64,000 bases of DNA from Candidozyma auris (taxonomy: Eukaryota > Ascomycota > Pichiomycetes > Serinales > Metschnikowiaceae). Under the pieces are notes generated by a model. That model saw nothing but the letters and a program-made list of their open reading frames with translations. It was not told where the DNA came from and did not search any database. Of the stretch, positions 30,419 through 38,924 are shown piece after piece. The DNA lies in assembly GCF_003013715.1 (NCBI RefSeq), contig NC_072814.1:1550001-1614000 (forward strand), read 5' to 3'. Within the stretch, counting starts at the first letter, position 1. Every line of letters begins with the position of its first letter. Made by a program: the position numbers and the translations under genes.

Positions 30419-30990
30419 GACAGCTGCCTATAAGGAACTTATTCTGGAATATAGCGTTTTGTATAGAGAACCCGTGGAGCACGGAACAGGAGAAGGCGGG
30501 TGTTTTTTTTGCAAAGATGTTGCAGTAGATGTCAAGTGAGTCTGGGTAGGCTGGCTTATTTGCAGGACTGGGACGCATAGGAACGACTCAGAGGCTAAAG
30601 CGAGCCGCCTTGAGGGAGGTACGAAAGAGGCGCTACGGAATGGGCCGGACACAAGAGGGGACGAGGGCGCAACGCATAAAAGCGCAAGCCTGTGTGCTTT
30701 GTTATGTAGGAGTCTTCTTATTCTTTCTCTAATATAATGACTAGTTTATGTCATTGTCGTAGCTTCCAGAAGCGAATAGTGTCTGCAAGGCATGCGCATC
30801 TTGTGCAGCAGCCAGTATACGGGGACCAGGGAGAGCGACAACCCGAGAAGGAGGACAACAGTGAGAGAAACAAATGGTGAAGCAGAATAAGAGGGTCCAA
30901 TTTCGGCGCCATTTTTCTTTATTTTTTTTTTTTTTCTTGACGGTTCTTTTCACCAAAGTTGTGGAAGAATTGTTTCGGATCTCTTCTGTC
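30419..30990. other. HDA1-WD protein intergenic region
   Basis: 572 bp, HDA1 promoter plus the 3' end of the WD gene. It has a T13-type run near 30921. None of the short ORFs is credible, and I see no full recurrent motif. Confidence 0.55.
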
Positions 30991-32157
30991 TTAGTATGGC
31001 TTGAACCGCGCATCTTTCCCACGTCTCTCCTTCTTCTTTTCCTTCTTTTCCTTCTTCTCTTTCTTGCGACGCTTTCTCTCTTCCTTCTCACCGTCCTTCT
31101 TCTTGTCTTTCTTATCCTTTTTCTTCACCTCTGTAGGTTTCTGCTCGCCAATTGCTGTAACACCTTCAAGCTCGACTGGAAGCTCCCACGCCTTGATACC
31201 TCCGTCCTCTCCACAGGTGATAGCCAACCTGCTTCCCGGCACAAGTAGAACGTCTCTCACAACTTCTTCTCCATGTGCACCTGGAAAGCTTACAATTGAG
31301 CTCGTGTCAAACTCCTCCGTCTTGCAGTTGAAGGGCATCACCGAGAGAGCCTTCTCCAGGTTTGCGCCAAAAGCAGCGTAGCCCAACGGACTAACGTCAA
31401 CAACATATTCACAGTGGGGCCACACTCGAAGATCACCAACATCTCGTGGCTGCGGCTCCTGTGGGTTCTCATAGTCTGCGTTGTTGAGCTCACTGAATAG
31501 AAGCGTCTCCATGTGCGAGAGCACCAGAATACGTCTTTCCCTAATGAAATTGCATGTGTGCACGGAATTGTAGTTGATCACCTGGTGTAACGCCTCGTCC
31601 TCGTCACTTTCTCTCAAATCGTATACATTCACATACCCATCTGTGGATCCCGACATCAAGTAGTGGGTCAATGTCGGATGGAACTTGATATCGGTGATAT
31701 CATCGTGATGCGAGTCTACAAGAGACTTCACCAACTCCTGGCTCCTCCAGTCCCATATATGCAACTCAGAATCCACTCCCACGAGCTCCGTGCCACCTGC
31801 AACAAGTGCACCATCAGGGGAGCTGGCCACAGATAAGAAGTTCGACTTCTTTGCATTGGTGAACGAAGCCACTGGTTTCTCGAGACCCTTATGTAAATCC
31901 CATACTTTGAGCCCATCAGAAGATGCAGACACAAATACATTATCGTTCACCTTGGCAATGCTGTTTATACTGGACTCGTGGGCCTTCTCGTTCGCCATTA
32001 GCGGTACCTGGTTGAAATTAGCGATAGAGAAGAGAGCTAACCCTCCAGAGCTCGTGGATGCCACAAATGAGCCACCAGAGACGTTAGGAAAGTGCAAAAG
32101 CTGCAAAATCCATACATCTTCTTGCGCACGCCAGGCAAAGATCTCCTTGGCGTTCAT
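30991..32157 (-). CDS. WD40-repeat protein, WDR89-like, with lysine-rich tail
   Basis: 388 aa from the ATG of MNAKEIFAWRAQ; the longer frame starts with TTG and encodes a hydrophobic leader that is not supported. WD-type repeats span about residues 10-330 (VFVSASSDGLKVWDLH, LHIWDWRSQE, YLMSGSTDGYVNVYDL, LAITCGEDGGIKAWEL). A 45-residue Lys/Glu-rich tail ends ARFKPY. The order and tail resemble the WDR89 family, probably nuclear or nucleolar. No biochemical role is established, and I cannot name a yeast ortholog. Confidence 0.75.
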   Translation of the reverse strand: MNAKEIFAWRAQEDVWILQLLHFPNVSGGSFVASTSSGGLALFSIANFNQVPLMANEKAHESSINSIAKVNDNVFVSASSDGLKVWDLHKGLEKPVASFTNAKKSNFLSVASSPDGALVAGGTELVGVDSELHIWDWRSQELVKSLVDSHHDDITDIKFHPTLTHYLMSGSTDGYVNVYDLRESDEDEALHQVINYNSVHTCNFIRERRILVLSHMETLLFSELNNADYENPQEPQPRDVGDLRVWPHCEYVVDVSPLGYAAFGANLEKALSVMPFNCKTEEFDTSSIVSFPGAHGEEVVRDVLLVPGSRLAITCGEDGGIKAWELPVELEGVTAIGEQKPTEVKKKDKKDKKKDGEKEERKRRKKEKKEKKEKKKERRGKDARFKPY

Positions 32158-32810
32158 GGTGGCAGATAGTTTGAAGATATTTGGTACAAGATGATCTTCG
32201 CGCATAATAAGAGCAGCGTACTTGTAGTATCTGAGGTGCGTGTTGATGTACACGAGAGATGACAAGAGAATGAAGAAAATTATAAACCAGGATTCTTCAA
32301 GTATAAAGGCTCCGATGAAATACAGCTGAACAATAATCAATCTCTCGTTGTTGGTATATTTTGCTCGCTCCTATAGTCAACATCTTCAAATGGCTGCGAA
32401 AGACTAGATCCTCTTAATTAGGTTAGGCTAGTAAATGTTCTTCTTGAACCCACAAATTCTTCCTTGATGACCTCTCAGCTCAACAGCCTGTCAAAGGAAA
32501 CTATGTAAGCTAATCTTATCTTTTTCCATATTGTTGTCATTGCCATCTTCGCTTATCTTCCCTAGTACATACACCACATGGACACAGCAGCAAGTCGTAA
32601 CTTTGGATTTCACCCTTTGAATTTCATTATATAACAAAGAGCTTACTTAGAATTACAACAGCTTTATTTTCAAAAATCCTTCTAAATTGCCAATCTTGGT
32701 GTAACTTTAGCCATTCCTTTCCAATAGATCCTGCACACGCCCTATCTTGCTTGATGTTTATCCTCAGAAAAGTTATCTGAACCTAGTATACTTCTATTTC
32801 AACGTCCTAA
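32158..32810. other. Divergent WD protein / BDP1 intergenic region
   Basis: 653 bp with one full recurrent motif (ATGGCTGCGAAA, 32390-32401), 233 bp from the WD start and about 410 bp from BDP1. Otherwise AT-rich, with no gene seen. Confidence 0.6.
32390..32401 (+). promoter_or_regulatory. TGGCTGCGAAA promoter motif (WD gene / BDP1)
   Basis: Full match to the recurrent motif in a divergent promoter. Confidence 0.55.
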
Positions 32811-34652
32811 ATGAGTAGTATTGTTAAAAAATCGTCCCAGTTCACGCCGAAGCTTCGAAAAAGGTCCGAAAGAGCAAAAAAGCTTTCGCTGCTTACTCCA
32901 CCAACAACACAGGAGGCTCAGGCGGGATCCGAGCCATCGCAATTAACCCAGCCAGAGGAAGCTGGCATCTCCACCCCTCCAACAACGCAGAAATCTCAGG
33001 ATGGTCACTCAGATTTGTCTAAATTTACTATGGGGACCGGAAAGAGCCCGAGCGTCGAAAGACCTGGCGAAGCTGATGCGGAAGTGGTGGATCCGAAAGA
33101 CGCAACGAAGAAGACGCACGAGGAAGCAGTTGAGGACGAAAGTGACGAGCACGAGTACGGCGATAACGACTACTTCAAGAATACGCTCACGGAGGCTGAT
33201 GGCAAGGCGCTGCGCAGAAGGTCCTCTGTTGCCTCAAGACGTTTATCTGGTATCTTTACCAGGTCTGGATCTGTTTCTACTCCTGGCCCCATAGGGATTG
33301 ATAAAGACGATTCTCGAGTAGCTCCTACAATGATTGGCATTCCTACTGTAAGGCCCTCGAAAAAGAGCAAAGTTTCCATTCTGAAGTCGTCAAAGAAGCA
33401 GCAACTTGAAACTGTCGTTGCAGTTCCAACGAATCAGCCTTTGTTGGAGGAGGAGGAAACCGAGCCTATATCGAAAGAGGATCAAAAGAAGGATACTGTG
33501 TCTTCGGCTACGGCTCTTGGTCAAGATTTTGTTGTGGGTATCGATCCGGTGACAAATCGTTTCATGAAGTTCCGTACTCATGAGGGGGTACTGAGCGAGC
33601 TTCCAGTGGCACCCAAAAATTTGATTACCACAGTGACAGACATCAGACAGCTCCCGCGAAAGGTTGCTGCCGAGGATGAAAAGTACTATGCTAACCTTCG
33701 TGTTCTGGCTGATAAATTGACCATCGCAGACCTTTGCAAGCCGTTGATCCAGATTGGTACAACAAGTGAAAAATTCCACATAGCTGAGCAGGCGAAAAAG
33801 AAAATAATGGAGGCTAGAGATTTGCGCCGAAATGCACGTAATCGTGCACGTAACGAACGTATAAGCTATGAAAAGGCGTTGCAAATAGAGCAGACTAAAG
33901 CATCAAACACTGGACAGACGCAGAATGGGACCGGTCCAACTGAAATTACAAGTGAAGTCACTCAACAAGATCCGAACACCGCAGCATCGACCAATAATAT
34001 TGTTGTGGAGATGACTGACGGCAAGCTTCAGGTTTCTGACGAATCCATGATAAGAAAAAATAATCCCGTGCCGTCTGCTGGGAGCAGAAAAGTTGAGGTC
34101 GAGAATCCTTTTGATAATCCCATCACCTCCAACTCATACACTAAGCTGGCTTACACCGATGCGTGGACCAAGGAAGAGCTTGTCCAGCTCTACAATGCAT
34201 TGAGTACGTGGGGTACTGACTTTACTTTCATTGCACAGCTATTTCCTCACAGAAACAGACGTCAAATCAAGCGTAAGTTTACATTGGAAGAGAAGAAAAG
34301 GCCCGAGCTAGTTGAGTTGGCCTTGCGTAGAAAGCTTCCACCTGATCTTGAGAGTTATTGTCGTCTTGCCACGGATGGTAAGGAATTCAAGACCTTGGAT
34401 GATCTTGAGAAGGAGATCAAACAGCTTAGAGAAGAACACGAGAAACACATGAATGAGATTCAAAGCGAGCGCGAGAAGGCCATCAAAGAAGATTTGGAGG
34501 CTAGCAGAAAGAGAGAGATGGAGATTAGAACCGGATCTAGGATGATGACCAGGGCAGAAAGAGAAAGAGAATTAAGAAAGAATGAAATTGTTGTGGGGAC
34601 TGTGGACAGCGCCCGAACCCCACACTTAAAAGGGTTGAAAGGTGAAACCTGA
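32811..34652 (+). CDS. BDP1: TFIIIB subunit B''
   Basis: 613 aa, close to yeast Bdp1 (594). Bdp1 joins TBP and Brf1 to form TFIIIB, which places Pol III on tRNA, 5S and U6 genes. The diagnostic extended SANT domain begins near residue 448 (TDAWTKEELVQLYNALSTWG) and runs through FPHRNRRQIKRKFTLEEKK, followed by a basic helical segment. Upstream lies the conserved PRKVAAEDEKYYANLRVLADKLTIADLCKPL-type region near 285 and a basic N-terminus (PKLRKRSERAKK). A coiled, charged C-terminus follows the SANT domain. Its neighbour GPI15 starts 130 bp downstream. Confidence 0.94.
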   Translation: MSSIVKKSSQFTPKLRKRSERAKKLSLLTPPTTQEAQAGSEPSQLTQPEEAGISTPPTTQKSQDGHSDLSKFTMGTGKSPSVERPGEADAEVVDPKDATKKTHEEAVEDESDEHEYGDNDYFKNTLTEADGKALRRRSSVASRRLSGIFTRSGSVSTPGPIGIDKDDSRVAPTMIGIPTVRPSKKSKVSILKSSKKQQLETVVAVPTNQPLLEEEETEPISKEDQKKDTVSSATALGQDFVVGIDPVTNRFMKFRTHEGVLSELPVAPKNLITTVTDIRQLPRKVAAEDEKYYANLRVLADKLTIADLCKPLIQIGTTSEKFHIAEQAKKKIMEARDLRRNARNRARNERISYEKALQIEQTKASNTGQTQNGTGPTEITSEVTQQDPNTAASTNNIVVEMTDGKLQVSDESMIRKNNPVPSAGSRKVEVENPFDNPITSNSYTKLAYTDAWTKEELVQLYNALSTWGTDFTFIAQLFPHRNRRQIKRKFTLEEKKRPELVELALRRKLPPDLESYCRLATDGKEFKTLDDLEKEIKQLREEHEKHMNEIQSEREKAIKEDLEASRKREMEIRTGSRMMTRAERERELRKNEIVVGTVDSARTPHLKGLKGET

Positions 34653-34782
34653 TGGTGGGCGTCGCTTAGGAGTGCACAGGAGTAGTTCAGGTTAATGAAG
34701 TGCGGCATCCATATCTTGTATCCGACTCGGTCTTCAATTTCTCCATGGTGCATCACCACCATCTTCTCCGCAAATCACCAAA

Positions 34783-35472
34783 ATGTCTTCAAGTAAAGAC
34801 TTTGTTTTGGAGATAACGCTGGTGGACAGCAAGAACTTGGCCACGTACATTGTTCACAGGAAGCCCTCAAGATTTCTCAAGTACTTGAGAGCACCAATTG
34901 TGGCTTTACTATGTGGCATATTGGCGCTGCTTCTTCTTCGTCTAGGCGAAGAAGCAGATCTTATATTCGACTACCTCAACATAGACATTCCGTTCACTGA
35001 AATACTTCTTGCAAACATCGAAGGCTGGACCAGAGACCTACCCTTTACTCAAATGCTTACAGAAGAAACGCTTCGAAAAATATGCCTATCAGGAAGCATC
35101 ACGTTCTTGTCTCTTGTCATAATAGCGATGATTTCCTTGCAAGAGCCCCAAGACAGCATGATGATCATGAAGGATATGGGGATCCAACTCAACAGTACCG
35201 ATCGGTGGGGTTTCACCAACAAGGAATTCATACCCATGACGGATATCATAGACATTGTGATACACGAAGGCTTCTTCGGGTATGGACAAGTGATCTTCTA
35301 CATGTGCGTGTTGACCCAACCAAGACGCAAAAGTGGTTTGGGAAACAGCGGGATCAAAATTGTGTTTCCCAACTTTCTACCTAGAAAGTCGATCCTTGTG
35401 GATGTGTGTCGCCAGAGCCGCGAGATGCTCTACGGCACTACGCACCGCTACATGGATGATGTTAAAACCTGA
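34783..35472 (+). CDS. GPI15: GPI-GlcNAc transferase subunit (PIG-H)
   Basis: 229 aa, the same length as I recall for yeast Gpi15. It is a subunit of the ER complex that transfers GlcNAc to phosphatidylinositol, the first step of GPI-anchor synthesis. Two hydrophobic segments (about 36-56 and 105-122) form a hairpin. The C-terminal PIG-H domain shows EFIPMTDIIDIVIHEGFFGYG and IVFPNFLPRKSILVDVCRQSRE, the family signature. With DPM3 and ALG12 it belongs to ER glycan assembly in this window. Confidence 0.93.
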   Translation: MSSSKDFVLEITLVDSKNLATYIVHRKPSRFLKYLRAPIVALLCGILALLLLRLGEEADLIFDYLNIDIPFTEILLANIEGWTRDLPFTQMLTEETLRKICLSGSITFLSLVIIAMISLQEPQDSMMIMKDMGIQLNSTDRWGFTNKEFIPMTDIIDIVIHEGFFGYGQVIFYMCVLTQPRRKSGLGNSGIKIVFPNFLPRKSILVDVCRQSREMLYGTTHRYMDDVKT

Positions 35473-35616
35473 AGGTGTCGCCAGAGGACGACTTTGTATT
35501 ATTCTATAAATCCAAACAACGAGTCAAAGCGACAAGTGCATTGTATAAAACGTGCCCAAAAAAAATCAAATGCGAAGTATAAAGTTGTATTCGAACTGAA
35601 GTAACGACGATGGTGT

Positions 35617-35796
35617 TTAGTAGCGACCAAGCAGCCTGACCAAGCTGGCCTGGTTCTTCTTCTCTGCTAAAGAAGCTAACCTCATGCTAGCTAATATGGA
35701 GCAAGCGGCACTGAGGACGAGTTTAGAAGTGTGTGGTGTCAATAAAGACATTGTGGAGGGTGCAGCGAAGCCAGATCTGAGAGCGAAAGCGAACAT
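35617..35796 (-). CDS. Small hypothetical protein, 59 aa
   Basis: The ATG at 35796 gives 59 aa (the longer frame begins with TTG). The sequence has an N-terminal Phe/Ala/Arg stretch (MFAFALRSGFAAPST), a moderately hydrophobic helix (LVLSAACSILASMRLASLA) and a basic end (LLGRY), which looks like a small mitochondrial or membrane protein. Support for a real gene comes from its promoter: on the same strand TATATAAA (35841-35848) lies 45 bp upstream and the recurrent motif (35851-35859) directly beyond it. I do not recognise a family. Confidence 0.5.
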   Translation of the reverse strand: MFAFALRSGFAAPSTMSLLTPHTSKLVLSAACSILASMRLASLAEKKNQASLVRLLGRY

Positions 35797-35840
35797 TTGA
35801 ATTTGTAATGTTTCCAAATGACCAAAGGAGAATTAAAGGG

Positions 35841-35859
35841 TTTATATAGATTGCAGCCA
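35841..35859 (-). promoter_or_regulatory. TATA box plus TGGCTGCAA motif for the small ORF
   Basis: TTTATATA (35841-35848) and TTGCAGCCA (35851-35859) on the plus strand read as TGGCTGCAA then TATATAAA on the coding strand, 45-63 bp before the ATG. Confidence 0.5.
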
Positions 35860-36315
35860 GAGCAGCGATGGCAGGCCGAGTTTTTCCGACGCAAGAGAAG
35901 CCAGGCGTTGGTTTCGCCAGTCAGGTTAGACAGAGACGCAGGGCTGGAAAAGAAATTTGCAGCCTATGGTGAGATTTTCCGAACCGTCTGGTGATATTCG
36001 CTAACGAGGATTTCGAGAGATGGCCAGAGAAGAGTGAAAAAATTCAGTGAACAAACGAAAATACTAGATTCGCTTAGCCTATGAAACTCATCTTTTTATT
36101 TCTATTCTCTTTCTTTCTCAAGTTTTCCATGAATATTGTGTTTATATCATCCGCTTTCTCCCTCGTTCAGCTTCTCGGAGGTATACTGCCGTGGCGCCAC
36201 TACGCGAATCGACTCACTTCGGAACAACTCGCTTTCGGAACAACCTGCTAACGGGTCTGATCTGGTGACACTGAAATCGATCATCTGCGTAGATTTATTT
36301 CCGGTTTCGTGCGAG

Positions 36316-36366
36316 CTCGTATCAGTTGCTCACTCGTATCAATTGCTCACTCGTATCAGTTGCTCA
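36316..36366 (+). repeat. 17-bp tandem repeat, three copies
   Basis: CTCGTATCAGTTGCTCA repeats at 36316, 36333 (one G-to-A change) and 36350, directly head-to-tail. Confidence 0.95.
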
Positions 36367-36436
36367 GGTAACGGCTCGCATGTAACACCCATAAAGTAAA
36401 CACTCGTGTAGCGTGTTTGCAAACATAGTAATCACT

Positions 36437-36626
36437 TAGTCGAGGTAGTTGCTGCAGCTGGTATGTGGTACTAAAGAACCCTGACCCGACATGATTCGCT
36501 CAGAAGTTCGAATCGAAGCCTGTAAGCGGAAGCGTCAATGCGTTAGTCGACGCTGACTCAATTATGATTGTTAGGTGCTTGATTGCAAGCCTAAGAAGAG
36601 TGACTTACTGGATTTTTTTTTTTTTT
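36437..36626 (+). ncRNA. Possible Pol III transcription unit, RNA unidentified
   Basis: TAGTCGAGGTAG (36437-36448) fits an A box with one mismatch, GTTCGAATC (36506-36514) fits the B-box core, and T14 (36613-36626) would terminate Pol III. The T-arm and acceptor positions do not pair, so this is not a tRNA. I see no C/D or H/ACA box set, and no U6, SRP or RNase P signature. An A/B-box leader followed by a short RNA would resemble the snR52 arrangement. A chance combination is quite possible. Confidence 0.25.
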
Positions 36627-37040
36627 CGACCATTACTATTGGATCATAGAGGGAGCTACGTAGATGACCTTACTTTCAGTTACTTCTGCCAGACACTGAT
36701 CTTCAAAGTATGGCAATAGCCATTCTTTTGATCAAGCGTCCAATCTCGACAGCCTGCTGATAGATTTGCTTTTCGGGTGACTATGGCTGATGATCTCTCT
36801 ACAAATCAAATAAGACAGGGTTCTAGACTGCCAGAATCCCGGCAACAAATACTTTGCCATCATTCTGTCTTGTGACAATAAGCCTGGCCCGAGCCATGAG
36901 TGAAGCGTACCACCTCCATGGTTTCCAGAGTACTAGAGAGAAAAAAAGGGTGAATTGGCCGATAATTTTTTGAGGATAAACTTTGCAAGCTCACTGCATT
37001 AACCAATGGTGGTGGTACCAGGCGCTCGCAGGATTGTAAC

Positions 37041-37079
37041 GGTTGCAAGCACTGAGGTTGCAAGCACTGAGGTTGCAAA
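37041..37079 (+). repeat. 15-bp tandem repeat, 2.6 copies
   Basis: GGTTGCAAGCACTGA at 37041 and 37056 plus a partial third copy at 37071. The unit contains TGCAAGC. Confidence 0.92.
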
Positions 37080-37346
37080 CTGCGACTTTGTAGTGTTCAC
37101 GAGGCGCTGCAATGATGTTCGATGTATTCAATACCTGGCTCGTGCTACGTCCATGTTATCAGAATTCAAAGGCAAAAGTAACACTGACTTTCATGGCTAA
37201 CATGCATTTAAAAGGGTGCCTAGTGAATCCAGGTTCCCCTAACGTTGCGTACTCGCTAGCAGAGAAAGAGAAAGGCAAATAGCATGAAAAACTCACCTTT
37301 AAAATTGAACCCAACTAAAGTACCATTTTGCCTCATTTCACTCGTC

Positions 37347-37404
37347 GTCGCCAGAGCTTGCAGTCACCAGAGCTTGCAGTCGCCAGAGCTTGCAGTCGCC
37401 AAAG
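37347..37404 (+). repeat. 16-bp tandem repeat, 3.6 copies
   Basis: GTCGCCAGAGCTTGCA at 37347, 37363 (one change) and 37379 with a partial fourth at 37395. The unit contains GCTTGCA, the reverse of the TGCAAGC in the 15-bp repeat. Confidence 0.93.
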
Positions 37405-38924
37405 AGTTCTAATCGCTAGAGGTGCTAACCTCCACAAAGTCAGCACACTAGAGCTCCTACACTTAAAGTGCCCATTGAGTCTTCACACAGTCCTATGAAC
37501 CCACCAGGCACCACCTTACACGTTTGACCTACCACTCCTCTTTCACGGCTTGTGGGGATTTGAAATTTTCATATGTCTGTCTGCAACCTCCCAAGCGAGC
37601 GAGCGAGCGTAGCGCAGAGCGCAGAGGCTAACGCAGGCGAGAGATCTACAACACAAGACACGAAAAGAGGTGACAGAGAACGGAAAAGAGAATAAAGAAA
37701 AGGAGACACCAAAAATAACCAATTCAAATGAATGCGTTCCATCAACCAATCGTGTCTTTTCACATTCTCGGGATTGTGGCCCCACCCGGCCCTGGGGCGC
37801 ACTGCAGTAGCCATTCTACTCCATTTTACCCTAGCGGGCGATTTCTCTCTCACTTTGTGCCGGCACCACGCAAAAGCCATCTCCAGCATCCGTGCAATTT
37901 GACGAGGCCAAGGCAGTCTGAAAGAAAAATTAAGCGATACTCTGATTCACAGAACAATCTCGAATGAAATGTCTTTTTTTGTGTCAAATAGCGTCTTTTT
38001 TTATGTCCAACAGCGTCTTTTATTTGGAGACTTTGCGCCAGGCCCAATGTATGGCGCTACTCGAGAGCGGCGCTGACGCGCGCTAAAGTAAAAGCGTCGA
38101 CAATGGACAAAAAACAATCAGTGAGCGACTGGGGAGCTTTAGCCCGCAAAGGAAGAGCCAAAGGCAGAAAATCTAGTGAATTAGCACCGCTTTAAATCTC
38201 TTCAGGCCTTTGTCATATATATACATATGAAAATGTAAGGGTCTCATCCCTCACGCGTGCTTCTCTCTACCCACTTGTCTCCCTCGCCAATGACGTTTTG
38301 CAGCCCTGGAGATGCTCGCTACCCAAGCAGGAAACTCTCACGACTCTCTCAGCTGTCTCACTCCAAAAATGTTCAGTTGCACAAATACCAAAGAAAATTC
38401 CCTAAAGTTTTTCATTTTTTTTTTTCAACCTTAATATTCTCATCCTACCACCCCCTTCTCCCCTGATCTTCTCTTTTTCCGCTTTTGAGGGCATTGTAGT
38501 TGTTGCCCTCGCGCAGGCGTTTGTCCTTTTTTATTTTTGTCTTTGTGCTGCATTCGTGTCTCAATGTCCTCGGACCAAAACACTGCGATTGCAATCTGCC
38601 TGCCTGTTTCTCAAGCTCCCTCAAGCGCTCCCTCGAGCTGGGAGGAAAAAAAAATACTTCCTCCAAATCTCCTCACCCAGCTCTTCTTTTTTTTACGTCC
38701 TCAACACAACAAACCCCAAACAAAAAAAAAAAAAAATCCCACTCACCAATTTTACAAATCAACAACACACAACATTATTCCAACCTCCCCCCCAAATCAC
38801 CCTCCTTATTTCTATGTTTGCTTCTCCTCCCCTGTATTAATTATTATAAGCTTTACCTTAATTCCTTACTTTTGATTCCTTCTGTCCTGGTGCTCCAACC
38901 CTTAGTCATTCTTTTCCTTCCACC

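Larger units (their letters stand above)
35860..38924. other. ORF-free region upstream of LRG1
   Basis: About 3.1 kb without a credible protein gene, the longest gap in the window. It contains three different short tandem repeats (36316-36366, 37041-37079, 37347-37404), a (GAGC)n run near 37602, a possible Pol III unit (36437-36626), partial TTTGCAGCC motifs at 35956 and 38297, and a pyrimidine-rich tract with long T runs just before LRG1. It may be the LRG1 promoter, a noncoding RNA locus, or something structural. Confidence 0.55.

Noticed and set aside
30741..31091. 116-aa lysine/arginine-rich ORF
   Set aside because: Shadow of the lysine-rich tail of the WD gene in another frame.
32158..32340. 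Hydrophobic N-terminal extension of the WD protein
   Set aside because: The extension begins at TTG, not ATG, and WD40 sequence starts right after the internal ATG at 32157.
36430..36530. Extra tRNA gene
   Set aside because: Neither the T stem nor the acceptor ends pair around the B-box-like sequence.
35860..38924. Regional centromere
   Set aside because: Size would fit, but there is no obvious GC trough or large inverted repeat, and the block adjoins a large gene likely to need a long promoter. Kept only as a hypothesis.
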